Source: Moraxellaceae bacterium (GTDB lineage: Bacteria; Pseudomonadota; Gammaproteobacteria; Pseudomonadales; Moraxellaceae). Taken from it: DNA of 64,000 nt. The stretch lies in NCBI GenBank assembly GCA_030646295.1, contig JAUSND010000012.1, positions 125,723-189,722 of the forward strand, written 5' to 3'. The position numbers and the translations under genes are program-made. How positions within the stretch are numbered: position 1 is the stretch's first letter; each line of letters begins with the position of its first letter. Shown here in pieces: positions 58,401 through 64,000 of this stretch. Below the pieces are notes generated by a model. It did not search any database and was not told where the DNA came from. It was given only the letters and a program-made list of their open reading frames with translations.

Positions 58401-60465
58401 GGATGCGGACAGTTATGCGCTTCACTATGTGAGTTCACAAATCAAGGCGGGCTCGTTGACCAGCACCAGTGACATCATGAACATAAAGGGTGCACAAATC
58501 ATAGCCGGCGATATTGATATTGAAACTGACAAGCTTACCGTTGCCAGCCTGCAGGATGAACGTAGCAGCCAAAGCAAGACATTTGGCATAAGTGCCAGTA
58601 TTGGTATCGGGAGTAAAATAGGGGCTGATCCGATTAGCGTGGGTTTGTCCTCTCTGGGCGGAGGTATTGAACAGAGCGAAAGCAGCAGCTCCAGTGCATG
58701 GGTGGCAGAGCAGACAATGATTCTTGGCACAAACAGCATCAAGATTCGAGCAAAAGACTCGGTGCTTGTTGGCGCCCTTATCGCTAATGCGACATACAGT
58801 GAACAGGGAGTCCTAGTTGATAAGGGCCTTCTTGATTTTGAAACAGAGACATTGCTGATCAGTGACTTACTCGACTTCAATAATTCAAAAACAACAGGCT
58901 TCAACGTTGGTACGAGCTTTGGCTTTGGTGACGATGAAGAAAAAGTAGGCAAGCCAGGCAAGCCACCTACGGGCCAAACCACCGTTGGTGGCCAATATCT
59001 CGGGCATGAGGCAGAACAGATTACCCGTACAACCCTGGGACAGGGAACGATTGTTATTGGCGGGGAAGTATTAGACATGACAAGTGCAGATGAACTTGGA
59101 CTGGCTGGCCTCAATCGGGACATTAATCTGGCACAGGAAGTTATCCTGGATAATGATATTGGCGGACTCAATACGAGCGTGACTGTTGATCACAGGATTT
59201 TTACAGATGAAGGCCAAAAATCACTTGGCAATGATTTTTCTGACATAGGAGATAACACGGTAAAGGCTTTAAAGGGAGCCGGTAGGGATACGCAGTTCGT
59301 TGGCGATGTAACAGGAGATGGCATCCACGAAGTAGTAAAAATTGGAGTAAGTGCATTTGCTGATGCAGAGAATGTAAACAAATATACGGCTGCTATTGAA
59401 GATAATCTTGGTTGGGGTTTTGTCATACCCACATCCCTCAATAATGGTGGATTACTACTGGGTCAAGTACCCGTCTATCTGCAGACCGACGATATCAACC
59501 AGCGTCGAATCATCGCTGCTTCTCCAGACAGTGAGTACATTGCTAAAAATCCAGATCTTGGCTGGATCAGCATCACGGAAACGGAAGGATTTTATTTGTT
59601 GCCTGAAGAAAAAAGAATTGCCATAGAGCATTTGATGGTGACTACAGTGGACATTGATATCAGCAAAAGTACAGCCACGTATCAAAATACAACCAATGGG
59701 ATGCTCAACTCAGAGGCATTAGCTCTTTATAACGGCCTGATGCAGACCCACGACATGATCAATGGAAGTCCGGATCAGGAAATTCTTTTCACGCTTAACT
59801 ATAACCCCACCAGGGATGTTATTTCAGATGGCCTGGAAAGTACAATTGACAAGCTGTCGATATATTTCAAGGCTCCAGAGTTTGCAACATCGGTCGCCAA
59901 GGAGACTGGTATATATATCAATGATGTCATGCTGGCTAGAGGCGATGAGCGTGCCAATTTCGCTAATCATTCACAGGGAAATTTGCTGAATTATAGCGGT
60001 ATGCTTGCTATTGGGTTTAACCCAGATATCGAATTTATGAACGGTAAAGAAAATAACTTCACAATAAATATGTTCGGATCACCTGTTAATGCTGTAGATT
60101 TTAATGGTTTTTTAGAGAAAAAAGGTATTTTGCTCTATTCATCATCCGTTAATTCGGGGGATTTTGTTGGGCAGACATTGGGTGGCAACTATGGTCTGTA
60201 TGTATATCAAGGCGAGGGTACTGTTTTTAATAATATTACAAATATTGATGAGAACGGCACGTCATTTATTAAAAGAATTACGGCTACTTCTATGGATGTA
60301 ACCCAAGACGCCGTTGTCGGGAGACAAGGTCAGACATCCGTAATTGAAGATCTAATGCGGCTTTTTCGTGTAGATTCAACACACTCAAATTATAACTGTG
60401 TAGGCATAGTTTGTGGCGTCAATCCAAGTCGAGTCACTAGTTCATCAGCGGGAGCTGCCAAGTGA
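52474..60465 (+). CDS. Giant two-partner secretion exoprotein (TpsA, FhaB/hemagglutinin-like) with hydrolase-like C-terminus
   Basis: A 2,663-aa exoprotein. An extended basic signal region (residues 1-46, ending AFA) precedes the TPS domain (about 47-280) with the NPAGI motif at 152-156 and CDGCGFINTNRATLTTG after it, which direct secretion through TpsB. A long beta-helix of hemagglutinin-type repeats follows (about 280-2230; repeated LDNSxGxIxSxGDIxL units). From about 2242 (IFTDEGQKSLGNDFSDI) the style changes to a pretoxin-like linker and then a globular domain. This has a nucleophile elbow NHSQG (Ser2500), NMFGSPVNAVD (Gly2535), SVNSGDFVG (Asp2563) and DSTHSNYNC (His2637), an arrangement expected of an alpha/beta serine hydrolase. 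No VENN motif is seen. The start is uncertain between ATG 52474, 52477 and 52483. Its stop overlaps the next gene by 4 nt. Confidence 0.9.
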   Translation: MMNMVLDSQPHALPEKGRYRQALLRKGHKGLVQALIVLQVWQPAFAGIAITTAGTSKDVAANGVPIVNIAAPGASGISRNTYTQFDVGSAGLIFNNSAQATNTQLGGFIPGNAGLGQSSARLILNEVSGSLPSQLNGYMEIAGQKAEMVIANPAGITCDGCGFINTNRATLTTGLPKFDSDGSLIGFTVENGFLRIEGDGLNATNIERLNLYSRALILNAELHAKSLEVVTGANQIDVRTGETSLIGTASPAPAYSIDSSMLGGMYANTIRLVGTEAGVGMRLAGPVAALTGNLEILGNGDVQLARVSAKGEMSLGSSDQLRLGAQVTAGGKATLQADGIVLEGTALLAAATTRLIAENISTDIGAQVAARGDLQLVAGTLDNAGVMTTANGLRMDISSQLTNSGSIEAQTAFNLNADTLTNSGNLLLLEGEMNINVSQFVDNRAGSILNGGTRLTVKAAELDNRGGEISSNGISTITVSGDNSLLNNEGILQGNAGLVVNSSGLDNSNGQVLSDALIALQMNNDVLLNKSGVIETIDAISVESAASLDNSDGKILANGDITLALMDGLLTNARGLIESGSDLDISGVSEIHNEDGVLRASKNLTLYLPFFDRAASGGQYSAAEQLAIHATNGMLFSGEEFTTPGGLLLDAGAGDIQLDSRVLGGAATILNGRTITIGDDGFLATQGALTVSSDSLTNLGVMYGREALTLHIEEELNNGSADTPRAASIISEGDISITRADGSRLAILNNYAAQIESLQGNITIKADVVNNINVGWAVASDVWIEKEPVVYHDDYSPTGNMSDIVSSNWSAYSDGDYYFELTWDDSIAGYPRDSAANSCTNGACYYFYRDKEVITHSDVLSQGSRAWIIASTAAGTGNGNIWIDANTLNNNRSSISAAGTLDIKVDDTGSINNIATTLFDVSDIKRETRWKACGSSGACSRGQLFLNLDSEALESRTDQIITATLEGGVDANLHGTVVNGEKENVGHTVTSGTGAFSSVPTSAPSDQAASEVTTLGELGMLDPTSRPGFQLPGNGIFNLNNNPAHPYLIETDPAINTYTGFLGSAYLIDYLDWAPDITLRRLGDSYYELMLIREALLASTGSRFVDASVTDERMQYEYLMQNAIAASESLQLSPGIALSRDQIDSLQQDIVWMEERLIAGQKVLVPVVYLAQGSSRLLSDGAVISGGSIDIDGDTFANAGIVQAHDSINISMTHDISNLGGTIESLGDIELYSGADILNESGTISGHDVFLQAEGDIISRTLAQRDEAGSGSNSSWSTIVGDTATVTATGNLTQNAGGDIRLEAATLTGATVELVAGKNIILDTLKVNEGYRLSSGNWQQAEAYVRHLQTQVLAAQDLSISAGTDIIAIAANLEAGSEATLEAGHNITLLAVEETNHYEEHNRSDGSLGRSKSHDLVHDESGMLGTTIEVGNSESDQSTDLADSGKLVMSAGGDITLYASQVVATGQADITAGNNINVIAGINTISHSEKSSKEGVGTFSNNQNGYITQQAIASGISAGGDLNLNAAKDIRLTASVLHSDQTLRIGDEAIDQYSLMSGSAQRPMNVIVDTLALTNESWNETQKGFSGPMEELVKGLSVVFTPMLSIASAGQFDMPEIKIGSHDYTSTQDILQAGSAVYARDLSINVEDKAAFIGSVLNVQETAIIQAENIIIDAAAERHDYIHELSSDTVKGLGMKLSDSELRLAGIQETKISNQNMMSIMDWRGSVISAGELVLQADNDVVIMGSEINVLGNAEISAGGSIAIGGRESEVKTESRETIETITMGVSIRNAYVDAVNAIKSVDYAEDAVKEAKRALEQAEIKAAQGELEASDVEFFRINLVAATANLAQATIVAVSSLDSAADTAKGSAGTGFYLSGTVSRDTTVTSSSTYQSSWEGSAINIGGNAVMQSADSLTINGSSLSVTGGLNLDASSINIIAGSESQVEKSSKSESHEGIGISMTAGNISASMDTSQRDTDADSYALHYVSSQIKAGSLTSTSDIMNIKGAQIIAGDIDIETDKLTVASLQDERSSQSKTFGISASIGIGSKIGADPISVGLSSLGGGIEQSESSSSSAWVAEQTMILGTNSIKIRAKDSVLVGALIANATYSEQGVLVDKGLLDFETETLLISDLLDFNNSKTTGFNVGTSFGFGDDEEKVGKPGKPPTGQTTVGGQYLGHEAEQITRTTLGQGTIVIGGEVLDMTSADELGLAGLNRDINLAQEVILDNDIGGLNTSVTVDHRIFTDEGQKSLGNDFSDIGDNTVKALKGAGRDTQFVGDVTGDGIHEVVKIGVSAFADAENVNKYTAAIEDNLGWGFVIPTSLNNGGLLLGQVPVYLQTDDINQRRIIAASPDSEYIAKNPDLGWISITETEGFYLLPEEKRIAIEHLMVTTVDIDISKSTATYQNTTNGMLNSEALALYNGLMQTHDMINGSPDQEILFTLNYNPTRDVISDGLESTIDKLSIYFKAPEFATSVAKETGIYINDVMLARGDERANFANHSQGNLLNYSGMLAIGFNPDIEFMNGKENNFTINMFGSPVNAVDFNGFLEKKGILLYSSSVNSGDFVGQTLGGNYGLYVYQGEGTVFNNITNIDENGTSFIKRITATSMDVTQDAVVGRQGQTSVIEDLMRLFRVDSTHSNYNCVGIVCGVNPSRVTSSSAGAAK

Positions 60466-61247
60466 ATTTTATTTTTGGTATCAGCATAGTTATTTTTCTC
60501 GCGGGGTGTACTGCCCCTGCTAAATATGTGGCATTTCCAGCTGATCAACGGATACATGTAACAAAGGCATATTCAATGCCTTTTCATGAGATAGGTGATG
60601 AATTTGTTTTTTCGTTAAAGCTCCCACCGCAGGATCAATGGAGATATCCATTGGATTCAGATATGCAGCGACGAGGTTACATCAGTGCTCACGCGCCTAA
60701 CCTGAAGAGGGAGCTCATGATCCAGTGGATATGGATAAACATGAATTCACCCATGGCAAAAAATACGCTTGTTACAGATCCTGTCTATTTGCCGTGGCAT
60801 ACAGGGCAGATCGGCTCCGGGGAGCGGGTGCATTATGTGCCTACTGAGCGGCAACTGAAATCCGGGGACTGGTATAGGGTTGGTTATCCTCAGGAGCTTT
60901 TTCATCAAGCGGTGTGGGTGGGAAAAGACAAAATGTATTGTGTGCGTTCACTCTTCCGGCGAGGGGGACGTACAACATGGGATCAGCAGAGTGGTGTGCC
61001 AGAAGGGGCGGGTTACAGTTTGCATGTCGCATGCCCGTTTCATACGACTGATGGCCGAGATGCCTGGTTCAAGATTTCCACGGGCTACGGCATCACTGCG
61101 GAGGAGCTCAAGATGAATCCTGGCATCGTGGAGGAAAAGCTGGCGTTTACCGATGCCATGCTCCAGCCGATATGGGATTCACTGGAGATCATGCCGGGTG
61201 CAATCCAATTTCAGGGGCAGGCATCCGAAGGAGTACCTGTCCGGTAA
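60462..61247 (+). CDS. Lipoprotein coupled to tpsA (candidate immunity protein, copy 1)
   Basis: A 261-aa lipoprotein with signal peptide and lipobox LAGC (Cys at about residue 16). It starts at a GTG overlapping the tpsA stop by 4 nt, so its translation is tied to tpsA. The mature protein has GDEFVFSLKLPPQDQWRYP, ELMIQWIWI, SGDWYRVGYP, and GRTTWDQQSGVPEGAGYS; I recognise no family. About four-fifths of residues match the paralogue at 62050. Being periplasm-facing, coupled and duplicated downstream of a lipase-like effector fits an immunity lipoprotein, as with Tli proteins of lipase effectors. A chaperone or anchor is the alternative. Confidence 0.8.
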   Translation: MNFIFGISIVIFLAGCTAPAKYVAFPADQRIHVTKAYSMPFHEIGDEFVFSLKLPPQDQWRYPLDSDMQRRGYISAHAPNLKRELMIQWIWINMNSPMAKNTLVTDPVYLPWHTGQIGSGERVHYVPTERQLKSGDWYRVGYPQELFHQAVWVGKDKMYCVRSLFRRGGRTTWDQQSGVPEGAGYSLHVACPFHTTDGRDAWFKISTGYGITAEELKMNPGIVEEKLAFTDAMLQPIWDSLEIMPGAIQFQGQASEGVPVR

Positions 61248-61394
61248 CGGGATGCATCAGTCGTTTTTCCTATGAGCATGCCATCCAAGGCAAGTTTCTG
61301 CTTTTGAACTTATCTTCTGGGAAATACGGACTCACATTTAAAGTAAAACGTCGCTGCAAAATAATTCAATTCCAACAAAACAAGGAGGTTCATA

Positions 61395-61949
61395 ATGAAA
61401 TTGTCAGCATCACTGGCAGCAATCTTTATCACAGTTTTTTCAATCTCCGCCCACTGCAGCGACCAGACGAAAACCACGAAGAAAAGCATATCCGGATTTC
61501 AGATCAAAAGCGTTGATTTGGTCCTTGAGAATAACAAGAAGCTATGGACGTCGGACGGCGTAGTGGCGAGTTATCCGGATCAGGTAGCCGTCAAGACAAT
61601 GATCGCTGACGAGCTGCATAAATCTCTTAGGGCCAAAGGCATCTATGCAGAGGTGCAAGGCGAGTCTGATGCGGCGATTGAGGTAAAACTCAACTACAGA
61701 AGATCATTTGTAGTTGGTTCGGGCGTGACATACCCGTATATCTCGTTTGTATTGTCCGGAAAGGATGCCCATGGTCAGGAGCTGGCTTCCTACCAATCGG
61801 ATGCCGGCTTGCTCATCGGAGGCGGACGCAAGTCCATCATCAATGACCACAAGATCATGGTTGGTAAATATGACCAGGAAGAAGAGCGTGACGACATTGC
61901 TGCAGTGGCCAACCTGATCAGTGATGCAATAGCCAAGATGGGAAACTGA
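61395..61949 (+). CDS. Unknown exported 184-aa protein between the lipoprotein paralogues
   Basis: A signal peptide (residues 1-20, ISAHC, with Cys at about 20 that is probably not a true lipobox) precedes a mature domain with alternating strands (FQIKSVDLVLENNKKLW, AAIEVKLNYRRSFVVGSG, YISFVLSGKDAHGQELASYQSD) and a C-terminal helix (DDIAAVANLISDAIAKMG). This looks like the periplasmic alpha/beta fold of small lipoproteins of the LPP20/DUF4410 kind, but I cannot assign it. A strong AAGGAGG ribosome site precedes ATG 61395. Confidence 0.75.
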   Translation: MKLSASLAAIFITVFSISAHCSDQTKTTKKSISGFQIKSVDLVLENNKKLWTSDGVVASYPDQVAVKTMIADELHKSLRAKGIYAEVQGESDAAIEVKLNYRRSFVVGSGVTYPYISFVLSGKDAHGQELASYQSDAGLLIGGGRKSIINDHKIMVGKYDQEEERDDIAAVANLISDAIAKMGN

Positions 61950-62049
61950 TGGATTGGTGTTCATGGCTGCCAGGGAGTGACCCTTTGCGAGTGGAGCACA
62001 GCATGTCTTTAGCTTTGGCGGGCACTTGCTTGGTGGAGGCGGTCTGTAC

Positions 62050-62871
62050 ATGTTTGTAATACAGCACGCTGGAAGGTTTTATATTTTGAAAGCCCTGTGG
62101 GCTATATGCGTTGCCACATTTGTATCAGGGTGCACTACTCCCGCCAAATATGTGGCATTTCCGGTCGATCAACGAATACATGTAACAAAGGCATATTCAA
62201 TGCCGGCTCATCGGGAGGGTGATGAGTTCGTATTCTCACTGATTCTGCCGCCGCAGGATCAATGGAGATATCCATCCGACTCAAGAATGCAGCGAAAAGG
62301 ATATCTGGATGTCTATGCGCCTAATCTGAAGAAAGAGCTCATGATCGAGTGGATATGGATAGATATCAACGCTCATGGCGGTGTGAACGTATTTCCTGCC
62401 GATCCTATTTATTTGCCATGGTATACGGGGAAAACTGGAACGGGCGAGCGTGTGCCTTATGCGCCCACTGAGCGACAGCTGTCATCCGGGGACTGGTATC
62501 GGGTTGGCTATCCTCAAAAGCAGTTCCATCAGGCGTTATGGGTGGGAAAAGATAAAATCTACTGCGTGCGCTCACTCTTTCGAACTGGTGGCCGCACAAC
62601 ATGGGATCAGCAGCATGGTGTGCCAGAAGGGGCGGGTTACAGTTTTCATGTCACATGCCCCTTCCGCTTTATGGACGGGCGCAACGCCTATTTCAAGATT
62701 TCCACGGGCTACGGCATCACTGCGGATGAGTTCAAGATGAATCCTGACATCAACGAGGAAAAGCTGGCGTTTATCGATGCCATGCTCCAGCCGATATGGG
62801 ATACGCTTGAGATCATGCCGGGTGCAATCCAGTTTCAGGGGCAGGCTTCTGGAGTCACGCCTGCACGGTAA
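62050..62871 (+). CDS. Paralogous lipoprotein (candidate immunity protein, copy 2)
   Basis: A 273-aa lipoprotein paralogous to the one at 60462, with lipobox VSGC at about residue 28 of the chosen start. The two mature proteins align without gaps over nearly their whole length; differences cluster in the middle (about residues 75-95 of the mature protein) and around the WDQQ-GVPEGAGYS segment. ATG 62050 has GGAGG about 11 nt upstream; the frame extends to 62026 without a good start. Tandem divergent copies are what repeated selection for immunity specificity gives. No function is proven. Confidence 0.78.
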   Translation: MFVIQHAGRFYILKALWAICVATFVSGCTTPAKYVAFPVDQRIHVTKAYSMPAHREGDEFVFSLILPPQDQWRYPSDSRMQRKGYLDVYAPNLKKELMIEWIWIDINAHGGVNVFPADPIYLPWYTGKTGTGERVPYAPTERQLSSGDWYRVGYPQKQFHQALWVGKDKIYCVRSLFRTGGRTTWDQQHGVPEGAGYSFHVTCPFRFMDGRNAYFKISTGYGITADEFKMNPDINEEKLAFIDAMLQPIWDTLEIMPGAIQFQGQASGVTPAR

Positions 62872-63048
62872 CAGGAGAGCACAGTCGTATGCTCTGGGGA
62901 ATGACACGTGCTGCTTGAGAAATGAGAGAACTGCCATAACGACGGCAGTTAATGATATGCCGCTTGTTGATGGCCGACATCATGATTGCAAGGCTGCAGA
63001 ACCTTTTATCTGCCACGAATCCGCTTAATTAAAACGCCAGGCATTACA

Positions 63049-63642
63049 ATGAAACTACCTTTTTATTTTATAACTATTCTAATGTGTGGTTGCTCAAGTC
63101 TTAAGGCCACATACCTTGAAAAGGTATCCGCGGGGACATTAATTAACCGTTCATTGTATCTGGTATCCGTTCCGCAACAGTCGCCTGAGGATAAGCGGAA
63201 ATGGGAGCGGTATAGCAAAGATGGGAAATCAGACGATTTAATCCTTAAATCTTCAGAAGGAATGGTTCTCCCTTCATATGCAGCAACCATTCAGGTAACA
63301 AAAAAATTGATCGGCGTTGCCACTGTGAACGACCTGAAAGAACACGCTGCTAAAGACCAAAACTACATGAAGTTTGCGACATCAAAAGAAATGCAAGAGA
63401 TAGAAAAACCACAAGAATTTCTGCTTTGCATTAAGCCGGCCTTCCATCTCGATGCTGCGCCTGAGCGCCCTGTCGGTTTTTTTTGGCATAGAATGGCTTG
63501 CATTGACTCGAAAACGCACAACTATTACGAGATAAATTTATCGTATATGACTAAGCGAAATGGAAATACGCCGCCAGAAAACCTTGAAATACTGGCCGAA
63601 AGCTTCTTTGCCAGCTTTTCAGTCAAGGACTATTCGAAATAA
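63049..63642 (+). CDS. Unknown 197-aa lipoprotein
   Basis: A signal peptide with a possible lipobox LMCGC (Cys at about residue 15) precedes a 180-residue domain with no family I can name. There are patches such as YLEKVSAGTLINRSLYLVSVPQQSPEDKRKW and LLCIKPAFHLDAAPERPVGFFWHRMACIDS. It is AT-rich like its neighbours. It lies downstream of the duplicated lipoproteins and may be another module of the same accessory locus. Confidence 0.65.
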   Translation: MKLPFYFITILMCGCSSLKATYLEKVSAGTLINRSLYLVSVPQQSPEDKRKWERYSKDGKSDDLILKSSEGMVLPSYAATIQVTKKLIGVATVNDLKEHAAKDQNYMKFATSKEMQEIEKPQEFLLCIKPAFHLDAAPERPVGFFWHRMACIDSKTHNYYEINLSYMTKRNGNTPPENLEILAESFFASFSVKDYSK

Positions 63643-63741
63643 TACATAGCCGCCAGGCATGAAAACGTGCTAAAGCGCTATTTATTACGCAGGCTGTGCT
63701 TGGTCTTCCGCCCGTGAGCTCAACCGTTGGAGTGAAAATAC

Positions 63742-63993
63742 ATGACAGAAGAAAAAGTGGATAAAACTATCGCTCTGCTGCAGGAGATTCGTGATCTTCA
63801 GGCTGTGGCGCTTGAGAGCCAGGCCAGGCTTCTGGAAATATCCGAGAAGATGTTTGCACGTGCAGATGAGCAGTACGAAAGGGCAATTAAGCTTACTTCC
63901 AAGGCCGAAGCGCTCCAGGACAGAGGGCTCAAGGCAATAAAGTGGGTTTTTATCCTGGGTGTTGTGGCCATTGCTCTGGTTGTCATTCTCTAG
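63742..63993 (+). CDS. Small tail-anchored coiled-coil membrane protein
   Basis: An 83-aa protein: charged heptad-rich helix (residues about 5-63, EKVDKTIALLQEIRDLQAVALESQARLLEISEKM) and one C-terminal membrane segment (AIKWVFILGVVAIALVVIL, residues 64-83). RBS GGAG precedes ATG 63742. There is no signal peptide, so it is tail-anchored with the coil in the cytoplasm. Function unknown. Confidence 0.65.
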   Translation: MTEEKVDKTIALLQEIRDLQAVALESQARLLEISEKMFARADEQYERAIKLTSKAEALQDRGLKAIKWVFILGVVAIALVVIL

Positions 63994-64000
63994 AAAATGT

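Noticed and set aside
52474-60465. Classical CdiA toxin end with VENN delimiter
   Set aside because: I scanned the C-terminal third and found no VENN or close variant. The change of style near residue 2242 is a different linker.

Overview
The window is a chromosomal replication-origin segment of a gammaproteobacterium, most likely in the order Pseudomonadales (Moraxellaceae or Pseudomonadaceae relatives). The reasons are the gene order dnaA-dnaN-recF-gyrB on one side of oriC and rpmH-rnpA-yidD-yidC-mnmE on the other, an mnmG-rsmG-parA-parB cluster close by, two perfect parS sites of the type known from Pseudomonas (TGTTCCACGTGGAACA), the glyS/plsC neighbourhood, and a wax-ester synthase/DGAT. 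Species cannot be named from the sequence alone.

Layout. 1-9 kb: 3' part of glyS, a PlsC-type acyltransferase, an AI-2E/PerM-type permease, a small SRAP-like protein, then a minus-strand tripartite efflux operon (TolC-like, MacA-like, ABC ATPase, MacB-like permease). 9-18 kb: lipid and housekeeping genes (acyl-CoA dehydrogenase, MltF-like transglycosylase, SDR, pdxH, WS/DGAT, DUF2238 membrane protein, second acyltransferase, dusC). 18.3-21.5 kb: a compact EcoRII/Dcm-type restriction-modification locus (cytosine-C5 methyltransferase with N-terminal HTH, an unknown 88-aa protein, Vsr, EcoRII-like endonuclease), then a winged-helix regulator. 22-24 kb: ada-alkB alkylation repair. 24-31 kb: MHS-type transporter, catalase-like lipoprotein, a 94-aa protein/PPK2/SulP operon, and a methyltransferase.

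30.8-47.4 kb is the origin core. oriC lies between dnaA and rpmH, with DnaA boxes and a DnaA-trio-like CTA array; two parS sites sit inside recF and parA/parB lie about 12 kb away. A GGDEF diguanylate cyclase is inserted between mnmE and mnmG.

48-64 kb is visibly more AT-rich and accessory in character. It holds a two-partner secretion locus: a TPR-like periplasmic protein, the TpsB outer-membrane pore, a discoidin-like lipoprotein, and a TpsA exoprotein of about 2,663 residues. The last ~220 residues of TpsA look like a serine hydrolase (NHSQG elbow, GSP strand, candidate late Asp and His). The tpsA stop overlaps a lipoprotein gene whose close paralogue lies 1.6 kb downstream. I read this as a candidate TPS-delivered lipase-type effector with duplicated immunity (or chaperone) lipoproteins, and it is the most interesting system in the window. 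Three further small exported or membrane proteins follow to the end.
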